Assembly (NCBI GenBank): GCA_009869945.1
Contig: WIXG01000281.1
Span: 41,319-105,318, forward strand
Length of the DNA stretch: 64,000 nt
Direction of reading: 5' to 3'
Origin: Mesaphorura yosii
Taxonomy: Eukaryota; Arthropoda; Collembola; Poduromorpha; Tullbergiidae
Shown: positions 1-15,000 of the stretch, in pieces
How positions within the stretch are numbered: position 1 is the first letter of the stretch
How the letters are laid out: each line of letters opens with the position of its first letter
Notes under the pieces: generated by a model
What the model was told of the DNA's origin: nothing
What the model saw: only the letters and a program-made list of their open reading frames with translations
The model's database searches: none
Made by a program: the position numbers and the translations under genes

Positions 1-3000
1 ATTCGACGCATTGTAGCAGTCGCACGTGAGAAGCCTCTGCTTTTGCAGTTATATATGATTTTTTCATATTATTCGCGAGTAATGAACAAATCTTACCTTG
101 TGCAGAATTCTTCTGTACTTATCTCTTTCTTTCTGTTTCCTCCTCTCACTCAGTCATGGAAAAAATGAATTTATCAGTACGGAAAAATGGAATTTTATCA
201 ACATAAATTTTCTTTTTTTCTCTTGGCTTTTATTGCTCATTTTAATGGAAAACATATTTCACTCCTGTCAGACGAACTTCCTTCTTCCACTTCTTTTTGT
301 CTTTCCCATTGCCATTTCTTACACTTCTCTCTACATAGCAGTCGTATACTCGTCTTATTTTCGTTTCTCTCTATTTCTCTTGTCTTTTTCTTGGGATTGT
401 GTGTACAAAAAAGTGTTTTCTTTTCATGCATAGATGAAACTGTCGTTTTGTGTCTCTTCAAGACACGGGCACATGTGATAGCACTTGCTGTGTGTATAGC
501 AGTAGTGCGATATTATTTAGCGTGAGTCTTAGTTAAGTTATTGCTCGAGACTGTGACCAGGCAAGGCAGGGCCGTATCTCGAGCGAAAGTGGGCCCTAAA
601 GTGAAGTAGTATAGTGCAGGGCCCGGTACATTGCACCGTTTCGTGCCCGGCTCTTTTCATTTTACTTAGATTTGAAATGAGAGTGCATGAAGCCGAGAGA
701 GCGACGAAATGAATTGAATTGTGAATTGAGTAGATGAGATGTGATGTTTGTACAACGAAACAGAGTGAAATAGAGTGAAAGAAAGGGAAGAGGAGATTTT
801 TATGCTCCACGCTTACGCGTGTGCCAAATACTCTGTAGCATGCGTTATCTGGCACCAGGCTATAATGCAATATTCTGCAGGAAGTATATATTAAAGTTGT
901 ACAAATAAGCATTCATTCAAATGAGATGCGTATGACGATGACGAAGGAGACAGATTCCACTTTCTTCTTCCTTTGTGACAAAGGTAAAGTAAAGAGAATT
1001 GGAAAATGAGAAAAGAAGACATTATTATTATTATTCTAAAATAATTCTTTTTAAGTTTCCTTTTTTTACTTTCACTTGAATCACTTTTTTGTGAAATATT
1101 ATTCAAATGCGAAATGAAAGGTTTACTTTTTTCGCCGCTGTCTCTTTCTCTCTCTGGTTGCCATTATTATTCAGGCTTTTATTGTTTTCTTAAGCAAAGT
1201 GCTCGGATGTCTGCCTGCCTGAATTGGCATTGGAAAAATTCGAAACACAAAGAAATATTCTAATTACAACTGTCTATCGCATTGGAAAAGGAAACGTAAT
1301 GCTTGCGCCAGCAGACTTATCTTCATACGATCTGAGCAGGGTGGGAAAGGGTTCGCTGTTTGCTTTGACCGTCCCTTTTTGTCACCTGCGCGCTCAGGGT
1401 TCGGTTTCGCTTGTACATGGCTTTACTTTTTATGGCATGCCAGAATTAAAAGCTTTCCTTCATTTTGTTTGGAAGATCGGGACGAAGTCTGAAGTGTGGC
1501 ACATGGAACACATTACTTATAGTGGTTTGCGAGTGACAGATCATAAATCTGTCACTTTTTATCTCTAGTGCGTTTTGTTACTTGAATTAGAGCCTTTTGT
1601 GTCCCGGAAGCTAAACGGCTGAAGGAGCAATAGCAATTGCACCTGATTTTGCTGTACTGTGTATGCTTTGCGCTAATGAACCTCATTTAATTGTTCCAGA
1701 AATGAATAGCACCTTTGGCTCATGTGTTCATTATAGCGTCTCGTCTGTCTGATTTGCAGCAGCCGCGTCCAGGCCAAAGACCGGCAGAGTCCCATTGCAC
1801 AAAGTTGACGGTTTCTTGAGCAGTAGTCGTTAGTTATTATTGATATTGACATGGGTCCCTTTCTCATTTGGAATAAAAGCTTGAACCCAATTTCTGTTTG
1901 TAAATAAGAGCCTTGATTTCCATTGTTCTGCTACATGTTGTTAACATAATAAATATCGTTAGAATGTTTTGTTCTTCAGTCGTATTTCTTGGCCTTTGGT
2001 TTACACGAACTGGACGCTGAACTCTGTTTAGCCCGTTAGTTGTTTTGCTCTCTTGTTGTTTTGATGAAGGCCACCTGCTCACAGGAGTCCATTCTTTCAC
2101 CAAAAGAAGAAACTCAAACCTTCAGCTTTGGCAATAGCAATAATGGCCATAATAATATCAATTTCTTGAAACTTGTAAATATGTAACAGAAGTTTATAAT
2201 AGAAAATAATGTACCGTCAGAACAAGTCCAAAGTCTGCTTCGCCGTGTACAAGAATTCACCATTATTTACTGCTTTTAAGTGCCGTGTCCATTATTTGCA
2301 CCTGCTTGACTTTGCAACGCAAGCAGGCAACGACTCTTACGTACGTGTAGTTTTTACTCTTGCGTCACTCTGCGGCTGGCATTTGGCACAGGTTTTTGAT
2401 TTCGTCATAAATTACCTGTCCGGCACACGGTCCTCGGCCGAAACGATTATTCCTTTGTTTGCTCGGCCCGTACGCAGGCAATATGCACTTGCTAAGTGTA
2501 AGTAGTAACAGTAAGAGTTAACAGTAACTGAAGAATTATAATTTCAGTTTCAGTTTTATGGAAGGAAAATTATACACGTACAAAATGTAAATTGTGGACC
2601 TTAAAACGATTCTATTTCGCGCATATCTCATCTTCATCTTTTTAATGTCTCATCTCTAAACTGCTGTTACCTTACCCCGTGCCTTGAAAGGGTTTTCTGG
2701 TCTGGTCTATTTTTTAAAGAACAAAATGAGAAATCGTAAAAGTAAATTCTGCTGCTGATCATCCTGAGGCAATGGCAGTCGACAACGGAGTGTGGGACAA
2801 GGCAACAGGCACAGCAAAGATACCGCTTCTTGATCTCGTTTTTAAGGGCACGAGCCTTCGCTACTAAACTGTGCTGGCGAAGGGTCAGATTCAGGTTTGG
2901 GACTGTAATCTTCTTGTTTAAAGTTTAAAAGTAAAAACTGAAAGAATTACGGATGGCCAGCAGCATTTGCTGGCGCCTTCCAGTCGTCCGGGGGTGTGTT

Positions 3001-6000
3001 AGGAAAGATCATTTTTTGCTACCTTTGAGAATGTATGAGGCCGATTGTTCTTCAGCGCAGCATCTGTAATCTGTATCGTCTCTGCTCCCTTCAAGGGCCT
3101 TTCTTTCAATGGAACAAGATACTCGATTCAAAGAAAAGAGACTCGACTGGGTACAAGGTGCAGAGTGAGACTCGGATTGAGACTTGACACTTGAGCGTAC
3201 TTCTCTCGGCTGGCAGGCTAGCAGGCAGCAGGTTCAGAATTTTACCGTACTCCGTACGTGTGGTGCAGTTTTTGCAAGCCCTGCAACAGTAGTAAAACAG
3301 AAGGGTGCAAGCGAAGTAACAGTTGCTAAACCACTTCAGTTTATGAGATCATCAAGTATCTCTTACTAAGCTGGCTCGTTCTCTTCTCTTTTACAGTGAC
3401 TACATGATAGCTTGATAGCTAGATTGACAAGCGGCGGCACGAGTGCTTCATGCTCACTCCAAGTAGCATCTCACCGGATTATCGCTACTGGACGTTTTAA
3501 ACGACTTTCGTTCGAGTGGATCGACCTTTAGCAAGAAGTAAGTGTCAAATTTCTGAATTTCTAGCTGTACCATTAAAAATGAATAGAATTAGTCAAGAGT
3601 GCGTGTGTGAGGTGTTCAAATTCTCAACGCAAAGCTTTACTTGATAAAATTCTGCTCCTACACGAAGTACGATGAATTTTCCGCATCATGTGAGATTCAT
3701 TGCTTTAACACCTTCAAGCGCAAATGAAAAATCTACACTTGTCAGTGAAGTCGAGGCATTTCATTAGGAAACTCTTAATACACGATTTTGCACGACTACA
3801 TCAATTCGTTTGCTGCTGCTCCGCACTACCCTGAAACTCGAAGATCTCAAACACAATGCGTTCATTTACTCGGTTAATTAAGCTTCCATCGAGCTATGAC
3901 TTTTTGTTGCTGCAGTGCAGTGACTAAAGAAGATCAAATAATGTTGGCTAATGATAATGATGTGTTACAAATCTCAATTTTTGACAAGGACATGCTAATA
4001 CGGGAGAATATTAATGATGTTGATGACAGGAACGAAAACGAGTCAGGAAGAGTTGCAACTTGCTGATAGCTGTCACTATTCCGCGCTGTCTTGACTTGCC
4101 TTAGAAGAATGCATAGAGAATAACACTATTGATGGATTACGTTGCAAACGCAGAGCGCCGTAAACTTGCGAATAAGAGTAATGATTCATAGAATGGAAAT
4201 AATTTATGAGAATTTTTGTCTTACAGTATATTGGCCCATTTTGCCCACGCTAAAGTGAATGACATTCCCAAATTGCAGTTTAAGAAGAGCATAATAATGA
4301 TTTCGAGTACAACTTCCGTATTAAATGGCAGAAAGAACTTTCATGTTGTGTAACCATGCATAAAATTAAGCAGCTTTTAGACTGTAATATTTTCCATTGC
4401 TCGTCTGTTTTGGGACTGAAATAATATTACATAAACTGCCTCAATTTTTTGTTGCTTTTTGCATTTTGTGTTTTGCGTGAATTTGCCAGTGCCTTTACTT
4501 TGAGCATAACAGAATTATCTGATAATAATGAGAATTTTGGGTCCTTTCGGTTCTTTATGGTCGCTTTGACTTTGTTGTTTCAAAGTAATTGGAATGGATG
4601 TCTCTTTTAAATTGTGTTTGGATTTCGAATATCCTGTCACAACAGTCGCAAAGCAATGCACCAAATTATTGTACCTTATTTTGCTCGGAGGCACCTTGTG
4701 CGTCATTCCTGCTGCATTCTGGGTTTAACTTTTTCAGCCGCAATTTTCTTCTTTAAAATAGAACATGATTAAAGGAAAGTCCCACAAATTGGATCCTAAA
4801 CTCGATTTGCATTCAGTCTTAATCTGATAAAGCATCTGTGATGACAAGTTATGGGTAGCTGGTTCATAATTAGATTAATTGAAATTAATTGGACATAATT
4901 GTTACCGCATATGTAAGTTTGTAAGTTGGAGCTAAAACTGAGATTTCGTCGACGTACAGTGCAGGAAAATCGCAGTAAGTCACGAGATTTTGTGTTTGAG
5001 TTGAATTGTTGCATAAATACAGCAGTAGTTTATTCTCGAATCCCTTCACATTCAGATACGAACAGAGTTGTGGCTTACTCTTGAATCCGCTCCTTGAGAA
5101 TTTGTATTGAATACTTCCTCTTTAATGCACTCTCTCAACAAAAATATGATTACATGTTTCTTGAATAGTATTTAAAGAAGGGGCGCAGAAATTGAATAGA
5201 TTGTGTGCTATTGCTATTTGCTGCTGAATTGGGAATTTATTATGCGGGACTGATTGGATGAATAATAGAAGGCAATCAAACTTTTCTGAATACATACTTT
5301 CGGTCGACGTTCATTATTCATACCATAGTCATATTTTGCCAGCACATTCTTACTAGTCGCATTATCCCCCGACAGCATTGAATACTCAAGGAGACGTTAC
5401 ACAAGTCCCTTGATGACCCTACCGTGGCCTGCCCCGTGTACTATGACTTGTTAATTTTTTTTATTGTGTACCAACACAAAACACAATGCAAGTGGGAAGA
5501 ACCCGAAACCTCAAGTTCCCCAACAAGCTTCAATCTAACATTTCCATCAATAAACCAGCTTCAATACAGAAAAATAATTTTGGACATGTAAAAACTTTCC
5601 CTTTCAATTATGTGTTCTTGTTATTATTAAGAATCTCCAAAACACAAAGTACAAAGACAAGAGCTTAGAACGCAGCACAAGTGAGTCGTTTTTTCTGTTC
5701 CAAGTTCTTTCCTCCAATTTTTTTACCTGTTTTTCTGATTGGGTCATTTTTTACTCATTCCCATTCTTTTTCTTCCTTTTGAGGTCTTTCATTTTTCCAT
5801 TAAAATTTCTTTCACAATGGATCTGGTAAAATGGGGAAGGAATGATTTGATTTTTACATTTTGGGAAAGATAAAGCATATAAAATATAGATTTTTTATTC
5901 TTTCGGTAAAATAAGGACGCGAGCGGGAGAGAAAAGGAATCGCGTCGATGATGATGGCGACGTTGAGAGTGTGGAGTGAGTAACACTGCTGAGAATTGGT

Positions 6001-9000
6001 TCTGTACATCACACTCGTGAATAATAGAAATCGTACAAGCAACCTTATTATTATCAGCCAAGGCAATACTCAGTACAAGATGAATTTGAAGCAGTAGAAA
6101 AAAAACTACTTTAGACTTTCAATAAGAGCCCGAACGTGGAGAAATGAAAAAAATCATATTATATTAAACCATCATATCACACGCACACACTCGAATTCAT
6201 ATTGCCCACTGCATGATTAGAATTTCTGTATTATTATGCAAAATAATAATCTGATCGAAAACTGATAGAAGAAATTGCGGATCCGCGTCATGAGCACGTT
6301 CAGCCGCCTCGGAAGGGATCAATTCATTTTGCACAAGGCAAGCACAATCACCATCCGCGTAATCTCGTGAGATGTGATTTTCTCAATTTTAAATAACTGG
6401 AGCAGCAAATCTTATTCTGGCTTCCTTTCGTTGGAGCTTCCAACCAGGCGCATGCCGTATAAAATTAGGGCTCGTGCATAAGGGCTTAAGAACTGGTTTT
6501 TGTAGTAAAAGGCATCAGGTCACTTGAAGGTATGCTGCCAGCCAAGCCACTATGCGTTGTTTACCCGTTCTGGCCTTGAGGAGAGGTGTAGGAAGAGAAG
6601 AGAACAAACCCGAATGGTGTAGCATGTGCTATGTAGGTTATGTGCGGGGCATTAATTTATTTGATTACTAAAGAAAGAAATGCAGCACACGAAGTAAGGT
6701 GCAAGTGGGCAGGCAGAGCCAGAGTGCTAGTGCATCTCATTCTGGCAGAGCAGTAGTCGAAAGTCGACTGGTCGAGCCTTGCCCTTCCCCAGTGTTCAAA
6801 CTTGAACGTATGAGCTCGGGCTCGGGCCAAAAATAAGAAACTTAATAATAGACTTGAATTGTGACCTTTCCAACTAAAAGTCTCGCGAGCGTTTTTACTC
6901 GACAAAAGAAAGCAGGTGTTGTAACCATAACTGGCTAGAGTTTCGAGAGGAAGGCACGAAGGGGTTGAAGTTGGTTAGGTTAAGAAAATCCACATTCCAC
7001 ACGACGAGGATGAAGCTGATGTTGATTGTTGATCTTCGGCCGTATAAATAGAGCTTATTGATAAAAAGTTGTTCGAGGGCACACTTACGGCAACTAATTC
7101 ACTCCGCAGCTATCTGGCTGCGCCGAATTTCACCCTTTCCAACATCACTTTGGCACGGTCGAGGAAGAGCACTTACCAAACGCCACCCTAAGAGAGATGG
7201 AGATAAGTTCCGATGAAGATGTTGGCACAGTAAAAGTAATCAGCGTAGAATTCATTAAGGGCGAGCAAGAGAAATTGTCATTATGAAATTACATTTTTAT
7301 TTTGGAACATTTGAGTCATTTATTATACTTAGGTAGAAGTACGGCACGGCACGACAGACAAACTCAGCTCAAACAAGAGACAAGGGGTTCGTGAGGACGA
7401 AAGGGTTAGATTTGAGATTTCAGGACATTAAATGAAGCAGCAAGAAAGACAAAGTCAAATTACTCTCTGCTCGTATTTCGTACTAAAAAGCGTATAAACA
7501 CAATAAGGTGAGCATAAAAATGTAATATGATATCACCGTGCACAAAGCACAGGCTCACGGGCTAACAAAATGAAGATGATGATGATTAAAGAATTGTGAA
7601 ATGTTCAAAAATTCTGTTTCCCTTTTTACTATTTTCTTATTAAGGGTTTATAGCATTTAGCGTGTAAAGGAGTGCGGGACGGTAATAATAAGTTTACAAA
7701 TTAAAAGTGGTTGGGAGACCAGAAACAGAGGACGAGACACAGTGCCAACGAGAAGAGAGAAAGATGCAAGCAATTCTTTCATCTTGTGCCGTTCTTGCAC
7801 TGCATTTGGAGTCTGATCGTCGAGAGAGTATTCTCGTAATTAATTTTGTTTTCTCATTTCAAAAATTTCTCATTAAAAGTAATGACATCTGTCAATTTAT
7901 TATCAAGCAAGATGAGAATGAACGATTGTGCTGCATAGCACTTGGTAACAATAATAACAATAATGTCCATGATAATAAAACGCTCAAGACAAATTGTAAT
8001 TGTATAACTCTGTACGGTGGTGCTTACAGAAGAATGTTTATGCATCAAATTAATTAATGCCTGGTTCATCGTCATTGTCAGCGTTTACCAAAGACAAAGA
8101 ACGGCAAGCGATTACTACTCATTAGCTTATACAAGGTGGACTTCGACGCGGACGCGTGTATCGCCAATCGTTGCGCCACGCTAACCGCCACCGCTCTTGA
8201 TGCGAGTACTTTGAGTTGGCTGCTGCTGCCTGTCATTACCTTTCTTGGTATACTGATTGACTGCTTTGCGATTTAGCGTTATTTTGTCTATTTCTGTGTT
8301 TTTACTGCTTGAGACTTTCCATGCATGAATATTGACTTAACCTTCTTTGTGGCAATAATTTGCTTTGAATTTTCGCAACTAACTCATCAAAAGTATTAAC
8401 TCCATACTCCACACTTGGTCGTATGATTAAAATTATAATGAAATGAAAACATAAAAGTTTTTTTGGATGTTATATCAAGGCAAGAGTTTGTATTGCATGC
8501 ATGGGATGCAAGCAAATCTTCATCTCAGGACAAGCATCAGGCTCTCTTCAGTCCCAACTTGCAAGAGGGGTAACTTGAACTCAAAAGCAAACCTTTTAAA
8601 CAACAAACTCTCTCCTGCATGAGCACTGAGCTCTGGCAAGAGGAGCTTGGGAGCTTCGCGTATGGATTTAACTCTATCGCTGCCGCTGCACGAAGCGTGA
8701 GCACGTAGAAAGATTCTCGTACTGTGTTGAGCTCAGTCTGATTCCAGATCTCAGTCAAGATAGACGCGTTGCTATTTTTCGGCTTCTGTTTCCAGTCTCG
8801 AATTATTCCATAACGTGTTGAATTGCCGTGTGGTAATTTACTGTGGACTTGGCGCATTTGCCACATTTTCTGTGTCCGCGCCAGTGGCATTTTCCGGTGG
8901 TGAAAGTTTCGGTGTCTCATCACACACCTTAATATTCAGGTTTTGAGTACCTTTATCAATATTGAGATAGAGTGTTGAATCTTGCCCTCTCTTGCGATAT

Positions 9001-12000
9001 CAACGTAATAAGATTTGTAAATCGTACATGTGTGTTTGAAGCAGGGCAAATTTTCCAGCAATCGAGCTCTCAGCCCGTGCAAAAGTTGCAAATATTCCAT
9101 TCACGCATGAAGAAAGTTTGCATTCGTTCTCCTGAAAAGAAACTCGTAATTTCTGCCCAAAAAACTGCAAGAAAGATTCAATAACGTTATTGCTAAAATA
9201 TTAACTGTACACACACACGGCGGACGGCGAGTTCGACACGATAAATGTCATCCTACTAAAAAGTTTACTCAACTGTGAAAATAAAAACTGTCTCATCTTC
9301 ACCACAAACTTGAAACCAGTGTTGAGTTGAACTATCATTTCATCGTCATTACTGTTGAGTTGATAGTTCCCCGCACAAGCCGCGTCAGCCACGAGAGAAG
9401 AATTCACCATCGACCGTCTCATTTGTGTTGGTGTCAAACTTATCACTCAACCCAACTGCTGTGGCAAAGCTGAGCTGCGGTCCAGATCTTTGAAAATAAT
9501 TCAGAAAACAACTTTTTCACTTCGCCGACATCATGTTTTATGTATGTGGTCCACTAATGGGTTTCGTTTTACTTTCTCTACTCTTGCTTCAGCTTTGCTC
9601 TGCTGTGCTCCTTTGACTTTGCCGCGACTTTCTTGAAGAGATGTTTCTGATTGACCATTCTGATTCAATTGCTCGAGTCATGAAAAGAAAAGTTGGGATT
9701 TATGGCACTGCCGTTAAACGCGCACGAGATTTAGATTTAGTCCTGATCGCGATGCTTGCTTTGCTTTTGCTCTTGCCATTTCGTTGTTAAGCACTCGAGA
9801 CTGATCTAGAGTCTTGGCAGGAGATAAAATTAAAAAGTGATGATTGAGATCTGGGATGATTTGAGTGAGTAATTGTCACTCACTACATTTTGGCAAACAG
9901 CAACACAGTAGTGATGTAATTAAATGAACTTGAAAGAGGAAAGATCAAAAAGTGTGAAGATGACGACAGATGCATGACATCTTGTAGCACTTGAGCTAGA
10001 GCTGGAGTGAATTAATTACTTGCAGATGTGAAAGGTCGGCGCTTATTTATCTAATTAACAAAATTCTGATTAGATTTCAAAGATTTTACGACAAGGCGCA
10101 AAAAGTTTCACAGAAGTTTTGATCACTTTCGCTCAGAAAGTTGACATTTGCGCTGCGTGCGTGCGCACAAGCGAGATTTTGTGCATTTACACGCGTGATT
10201 GCATAAACGATTCTTTTCTGGATGCACATTGCGCCATTGTACGACATATTGCACTATTGTCATTGCAGACGGCGACAGATGTAATTCGTAGCGAAAGAAA
10301 TATTGACGATAAATTTAATATGCTGCCAACAACCACATTTTGCGGGTTTCCTTTATTATTCTGCGGTACTTTTATCTTTGCTGTCAAAGAAGGTCGGTCT
10401 TCTCGCCGTTACAAGTTGCTTGTCATAACATTAAATGTGATTTTTTATATTTTATGGATTTGCACCTGCTCGAGTTCACAATCGCAGTTGTCAAACATTC
10501 GTGCATGCAGACAGCCGCTCGAATTGTGCCGCTATTCATGCATGCACACAAATTATGGATTACTCACTCTGAAATTAGCATGAAAGATTAAAAGTTGAGT
10601 GTGAGAAAAATGCGGCTACGCGGTGGTATTTTGAGAACAAAAGTTGCACAAAAATAATTACAAAAAATGCTCGAGATAAACGCATTTGCTGTATTTTTGG
10701 AAAGTAGTCCACCGTCGCAAAAAAGAGAGGCACGACTATCAAACTGTGTAATAATAATTTCAGAGATTTTTTCTATTATCTCCTAAAAGGCTTGTGATAA
10801 TAAAATCAAAATCAAAAGAGATTAAAAATCTAATTGGCTTTGAGTTTTTTATAATAATAATTATGAGAGATCTTATTAAGCCCAAGCTCACATGTAAGTA
10901 AATTCCTTTGTGGGTTCTTGCTAAACGTCATGCATGTCCTCTGTAATTATTTCTGAATCGTGCGACACCAAAAAGTGAAAGCTAATTTTATACTACTTTA
11001 TGCTTTAAATTGTTTTTCATTGCTGCAACACTTTAAAGATAAAAATTGAGATTACGTTTATGATGTGTGAGATGCGGTGGCTCGATTAACTGCCAAATCC
11101 ACTGCACTGTACTACCGTCATCATACTCAAAAGCGTCGCTGTCGCAAACCGCAAAGCAAAGTGATTTAGATTGTTTCCATTCTTCCCTGCTGCATCTTGC
11201 ATAAGAAGTAATCCTGCATTGCGATGTATCTCATGCACAAGAAGCTTAGGTTTTGGTTCATTTTAAAATTAGTGCACAGGAACGCGAATGCGATTAGTCA
11301 GGTACTTTTGATCCAATTACAATCTCTTCCTGAATCGCAACAGATGGAAGGCACACGTCTGACAAGACCGACCGGCCTGGCGTACGTGCATCCCTAAAAA
11401 TAAAGCAGGAGCGCGCGGCAAGTCACAAGTGAACGGAACCTGTATGACATAAAACTAGTTTGATCCGAAAGAATTCTTTACTTGTGTCATTTAGGTTCTT
11501 TAAAGGTTTCTAAATCCACACACTTCTTCCCCATTATAATTAATTTGCTCTTCCAAGGCACAAGCAAGCAGTAGGGCAGGTGCTTGGAAAGGAACGGGCA
11601 ACTGTACTTGAATTATTTCAGTTGCTGCCAATGTACAACTTCATTTTGCGTAATGTAGCAGGAGCCGCTTTTGTTTTGGTAATGCATTATTGTCGTAAAA
11701 AGAGGGTTTTGTGGTGACAACACATCACGAACACGGCGACAAAGACGGGCAAAGATAAAGAAGTTGTTGAGTGACAATTGCAATCGCGTTTTTGCGTCCA
11801 GTTGCAGTTGCTCTTCTTGTTTTGCAGTCGTTACCGGTCGCTACTCGCTACTTTGCGGCGGTTGATGAATTTTGGACATGTTTTCATGCGCGTTACATTT
11901 ACAATGGGTGAATATTATTATTTAACGGAGTCTTTAGCATTTTTTATGAGCCAACTCTTAAATGACAGGTGAGAGACTGTATAAACTTTGTTACAATAAT

Positions 12001-15000
12001 TATTCGTTAAGAAAAATGAGCTTAACGAAACTGGCACCAAACATTTTACTTTATGAGTTCGTTGCTGTTGCTGTTAATTTTCTGCGCTCAGGCCAGTGCA
12101 GTGAGGTATTCGTGAGCCACGATGAATAGCAGTGTACGGTTTTTTGTGGGTATTTTCTGTATTGTCGTTGCGACTGCGAGGAATTTTGTACACCTCAAGG
12201 CAAACACATTAAATACATTGCATTTCAATACGTTTATGTTAATGATTGGATTTTTTGGATGGATAAATAAATACCTTTACCGGCCGTACATAAGAGCACT
12301 TGCTCTTTGCTGTATACTTATCCACTCTCAAGTGCTTTCTTGTTATGAGACCGGGCCAGGCATTATCGTCGTCCTAAGTCCTAAGTAGGTAGGCTATCTT
12401 CTGCTTCATTTCACCCCAACAATGCGAAATGCAGTTAATTTGCTCAGTGTAGCACGAGATATAATTATTGCATTGTTGTCTCTTGTCGCGTCGCCGTCTA
12501 CGGTCGTCTTCATCATCAAATGAGTTTTCAGAACGAAAAGATGCTTGCAAAGATTTATTAACTGTTGATTAAATCTTTTGAAGAGATACTGCACATTACA
12601 AGGCATTTACAAGGAATTAGGACTTGGACCATTGTCTTTCCTTACTGTAGTGTGCTGCGCACATGAAAAATGACAATATAACAAATGCATTTGACAATGA
12701 CAATGAATATTTGTTGTTGTTTATGCTGCTGCCGTTCCTGTGTATTGTGTGATTGGTCTGTTACATAAAATGTATTTATTCATGTCACAATGATTAAGTA
12801 CTCTTGTTTTTGTGATAACGCAGCCTTACTGTAGTTGGTCTTCCATGATTCTTTTGAGACAAGGGATTGAAGATGAGTTGGTCGTGGCACGGCATGGCAT
12901 GGCTTGGAGAGACAAGAATGGCAATGGTAATTTCTACTGCAGCATAGCCTGACCAGGCCTGCCCGATGGAGCTCATAAATTTAATATCGCACACAGCATT
13001 AAGATCGGTTAGTTTCTGTCGCACACACTGCATGCCTCAAACACAATTTGCTAACGGGTGACTGAATTCACGTTCTTTTCGGGCGTTGCGTTGCATTCAT
13101 GGGGTGAATAATAAGTAGGATTTTGATTGGATTTATTTTATAAAAATATTTCGTATTGTAACGCAATAATTGAAGCATGTAACTCGCATAAGCATAAAAT
13201 ATTTCGATCCTGTTAAAGGGCAACCTTTCTTACTAATTTTATTAAAGCGAAACGGCTGCAATGAGAATTTTGATCCAAATTCAGTTAGAAATTAAGTTTA
13301 TTGGATCACAGAGCAACCAATGCCCAATACATTACAATGTATGAACTTGTGGCAGTGTCGAGCACAAATCAGAACACGGTTTTAATTGGCTGTCAAACAC
13401 CTTTTTACACTTTGCTCAGCATGAAGGAAGAGGTAGAACATTCCATTTATGTAAATGCAAACAAAAAGCTGAGCTGAGCAGAGTAATAAATGTCAATAAA
13501 AGTTGTACGGATATATTCTCATGTATGCAAATTCTTGCTGTCACAAAATCGATGACTATCATGTTGAGTTCAGCCGGGACACAGCGCATTGACACGGCGT
13601 ATTTATTCAGTGGGGATTTCTTGCTGCGCACATAATACAGCTGCACAACACAGTGGAGAGAAACCGCAAAGCAATGCGTAAAATATGATGGCTTTCTCTC
13701 GTTATGCCACCATCCCAATTGCCAGTTGCGATTGCCGGTTTACATGGCATGTGATACTGGCATACCATTACAGAGATGCGATGGTGTGATAAAGCCATTT
13801 CCCATAATATGATGAGACAGTTTTCAGCAGGTGGACTTGGCTCACTACTTACTATGACTCAGGCTCTGAGTTTGTCGATTCATTTGATGTTTTACGCTTC
13901 GGTGTAATAAAGCATCTCCTGTTTACTGTTTGTGTCGTCGTATTTGTGCAGCGAAATTGAAGAAATCCAAGCAAACAATTCCATTTCTCACATGCAGTGG
14001 GTCGGGTCGTTGTCGTTGAACATTAGGCTCGAAAGACAATTCTTCCACTTCATTATACTCGTACACACCGCATACGCCAAAGTATTTAGAATGACACATA
14101 AGCAAGATCTGCGGCCCTGATAAGTCCACTACTGAACATCCTAATCCCGTTACAATAACTGCAATAAAATAAGACGGACATGAAAGACAATCATCGTGCC
14201 AGGTTAACAACGTTGGAGATCCATATCTTTACCGCGAGGGAAAATTCCTGCTCTCGTACATTAAGATTAGCATCTGCGACACAGACTTGAACTTGTTAAG
14301 CCTCGCTGTCACGTCAGGTACCTGCGTCGTGTTGTCGGAATTAGCAAATCTTCAATTAATTAAAAGTTATGAGATTGTCGGCTTGATCTTATCTCGCTCG
14401 GGAAGTTGATAAGCGTGCGTGCACAGGTGAAGCGGAGCGAATCAGCAGGGTTGCAACTGCAGTTCCCGTACGCGTTCTAAATTGTTTAATTGCCCGTTGC
14501 TGTAACGATCCGCACGGTTTATGGTCGAATTCCTGCCTGCCTTCAGCAATGCATCATTTCAGTTTGATTTATGACCGCGATTGTGGCATGCGGCTTGGCA
14601 GTTGGCAGAGCTGGCGGACAATTTTTCATTATATGTAGATTTAAACCACCGTCATCGTTTAGCGTCCTCGTATTATTATCCTAATAACGATTGGACGTGG
14701 TTTTTCCAATCATCCTTCTAATAAATCTCATAATTGTACGGTCATGTAAAGAAAAAATTGTGGGATTTGGCAAGCCGTAACGAGCCTGTAATGTAAGGAA
14801 GAAGGAAGCCGCTTTCATGTTGTTAAATATAGATTTTTTATTGCAAAAAGAATAAGGAAGAACTGACTTCAGAGTTAACTAACCGTTAAGTGAAGTTGCA
14901 AACCAAAATAGAAGCACAAAAAATTATGATTGCTTTAAATCCAATGAAACAGAACACGATTTATGCATAAATATACTTGGCATGATTGATAATAGTATAA

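Noticed and set aside
3397-3538. Possible 5' UTR exon of the TOX-like gene (acceptor TTTTACAG, donor GTAAGTGTC)
   Set aside because: Splice sites look good, but there is no coding frame or start codon linking it to exon a, and such sites are expected by chance in 24 kb.
10119-10583. 154-codon plus-strand frame, the longest in the left 24 kb
   Set aside because: No domain, no consistent splice context, overlapping frames, and Cys/Ile/Leu-rich composition typical of noncoding AT-rich DNA.
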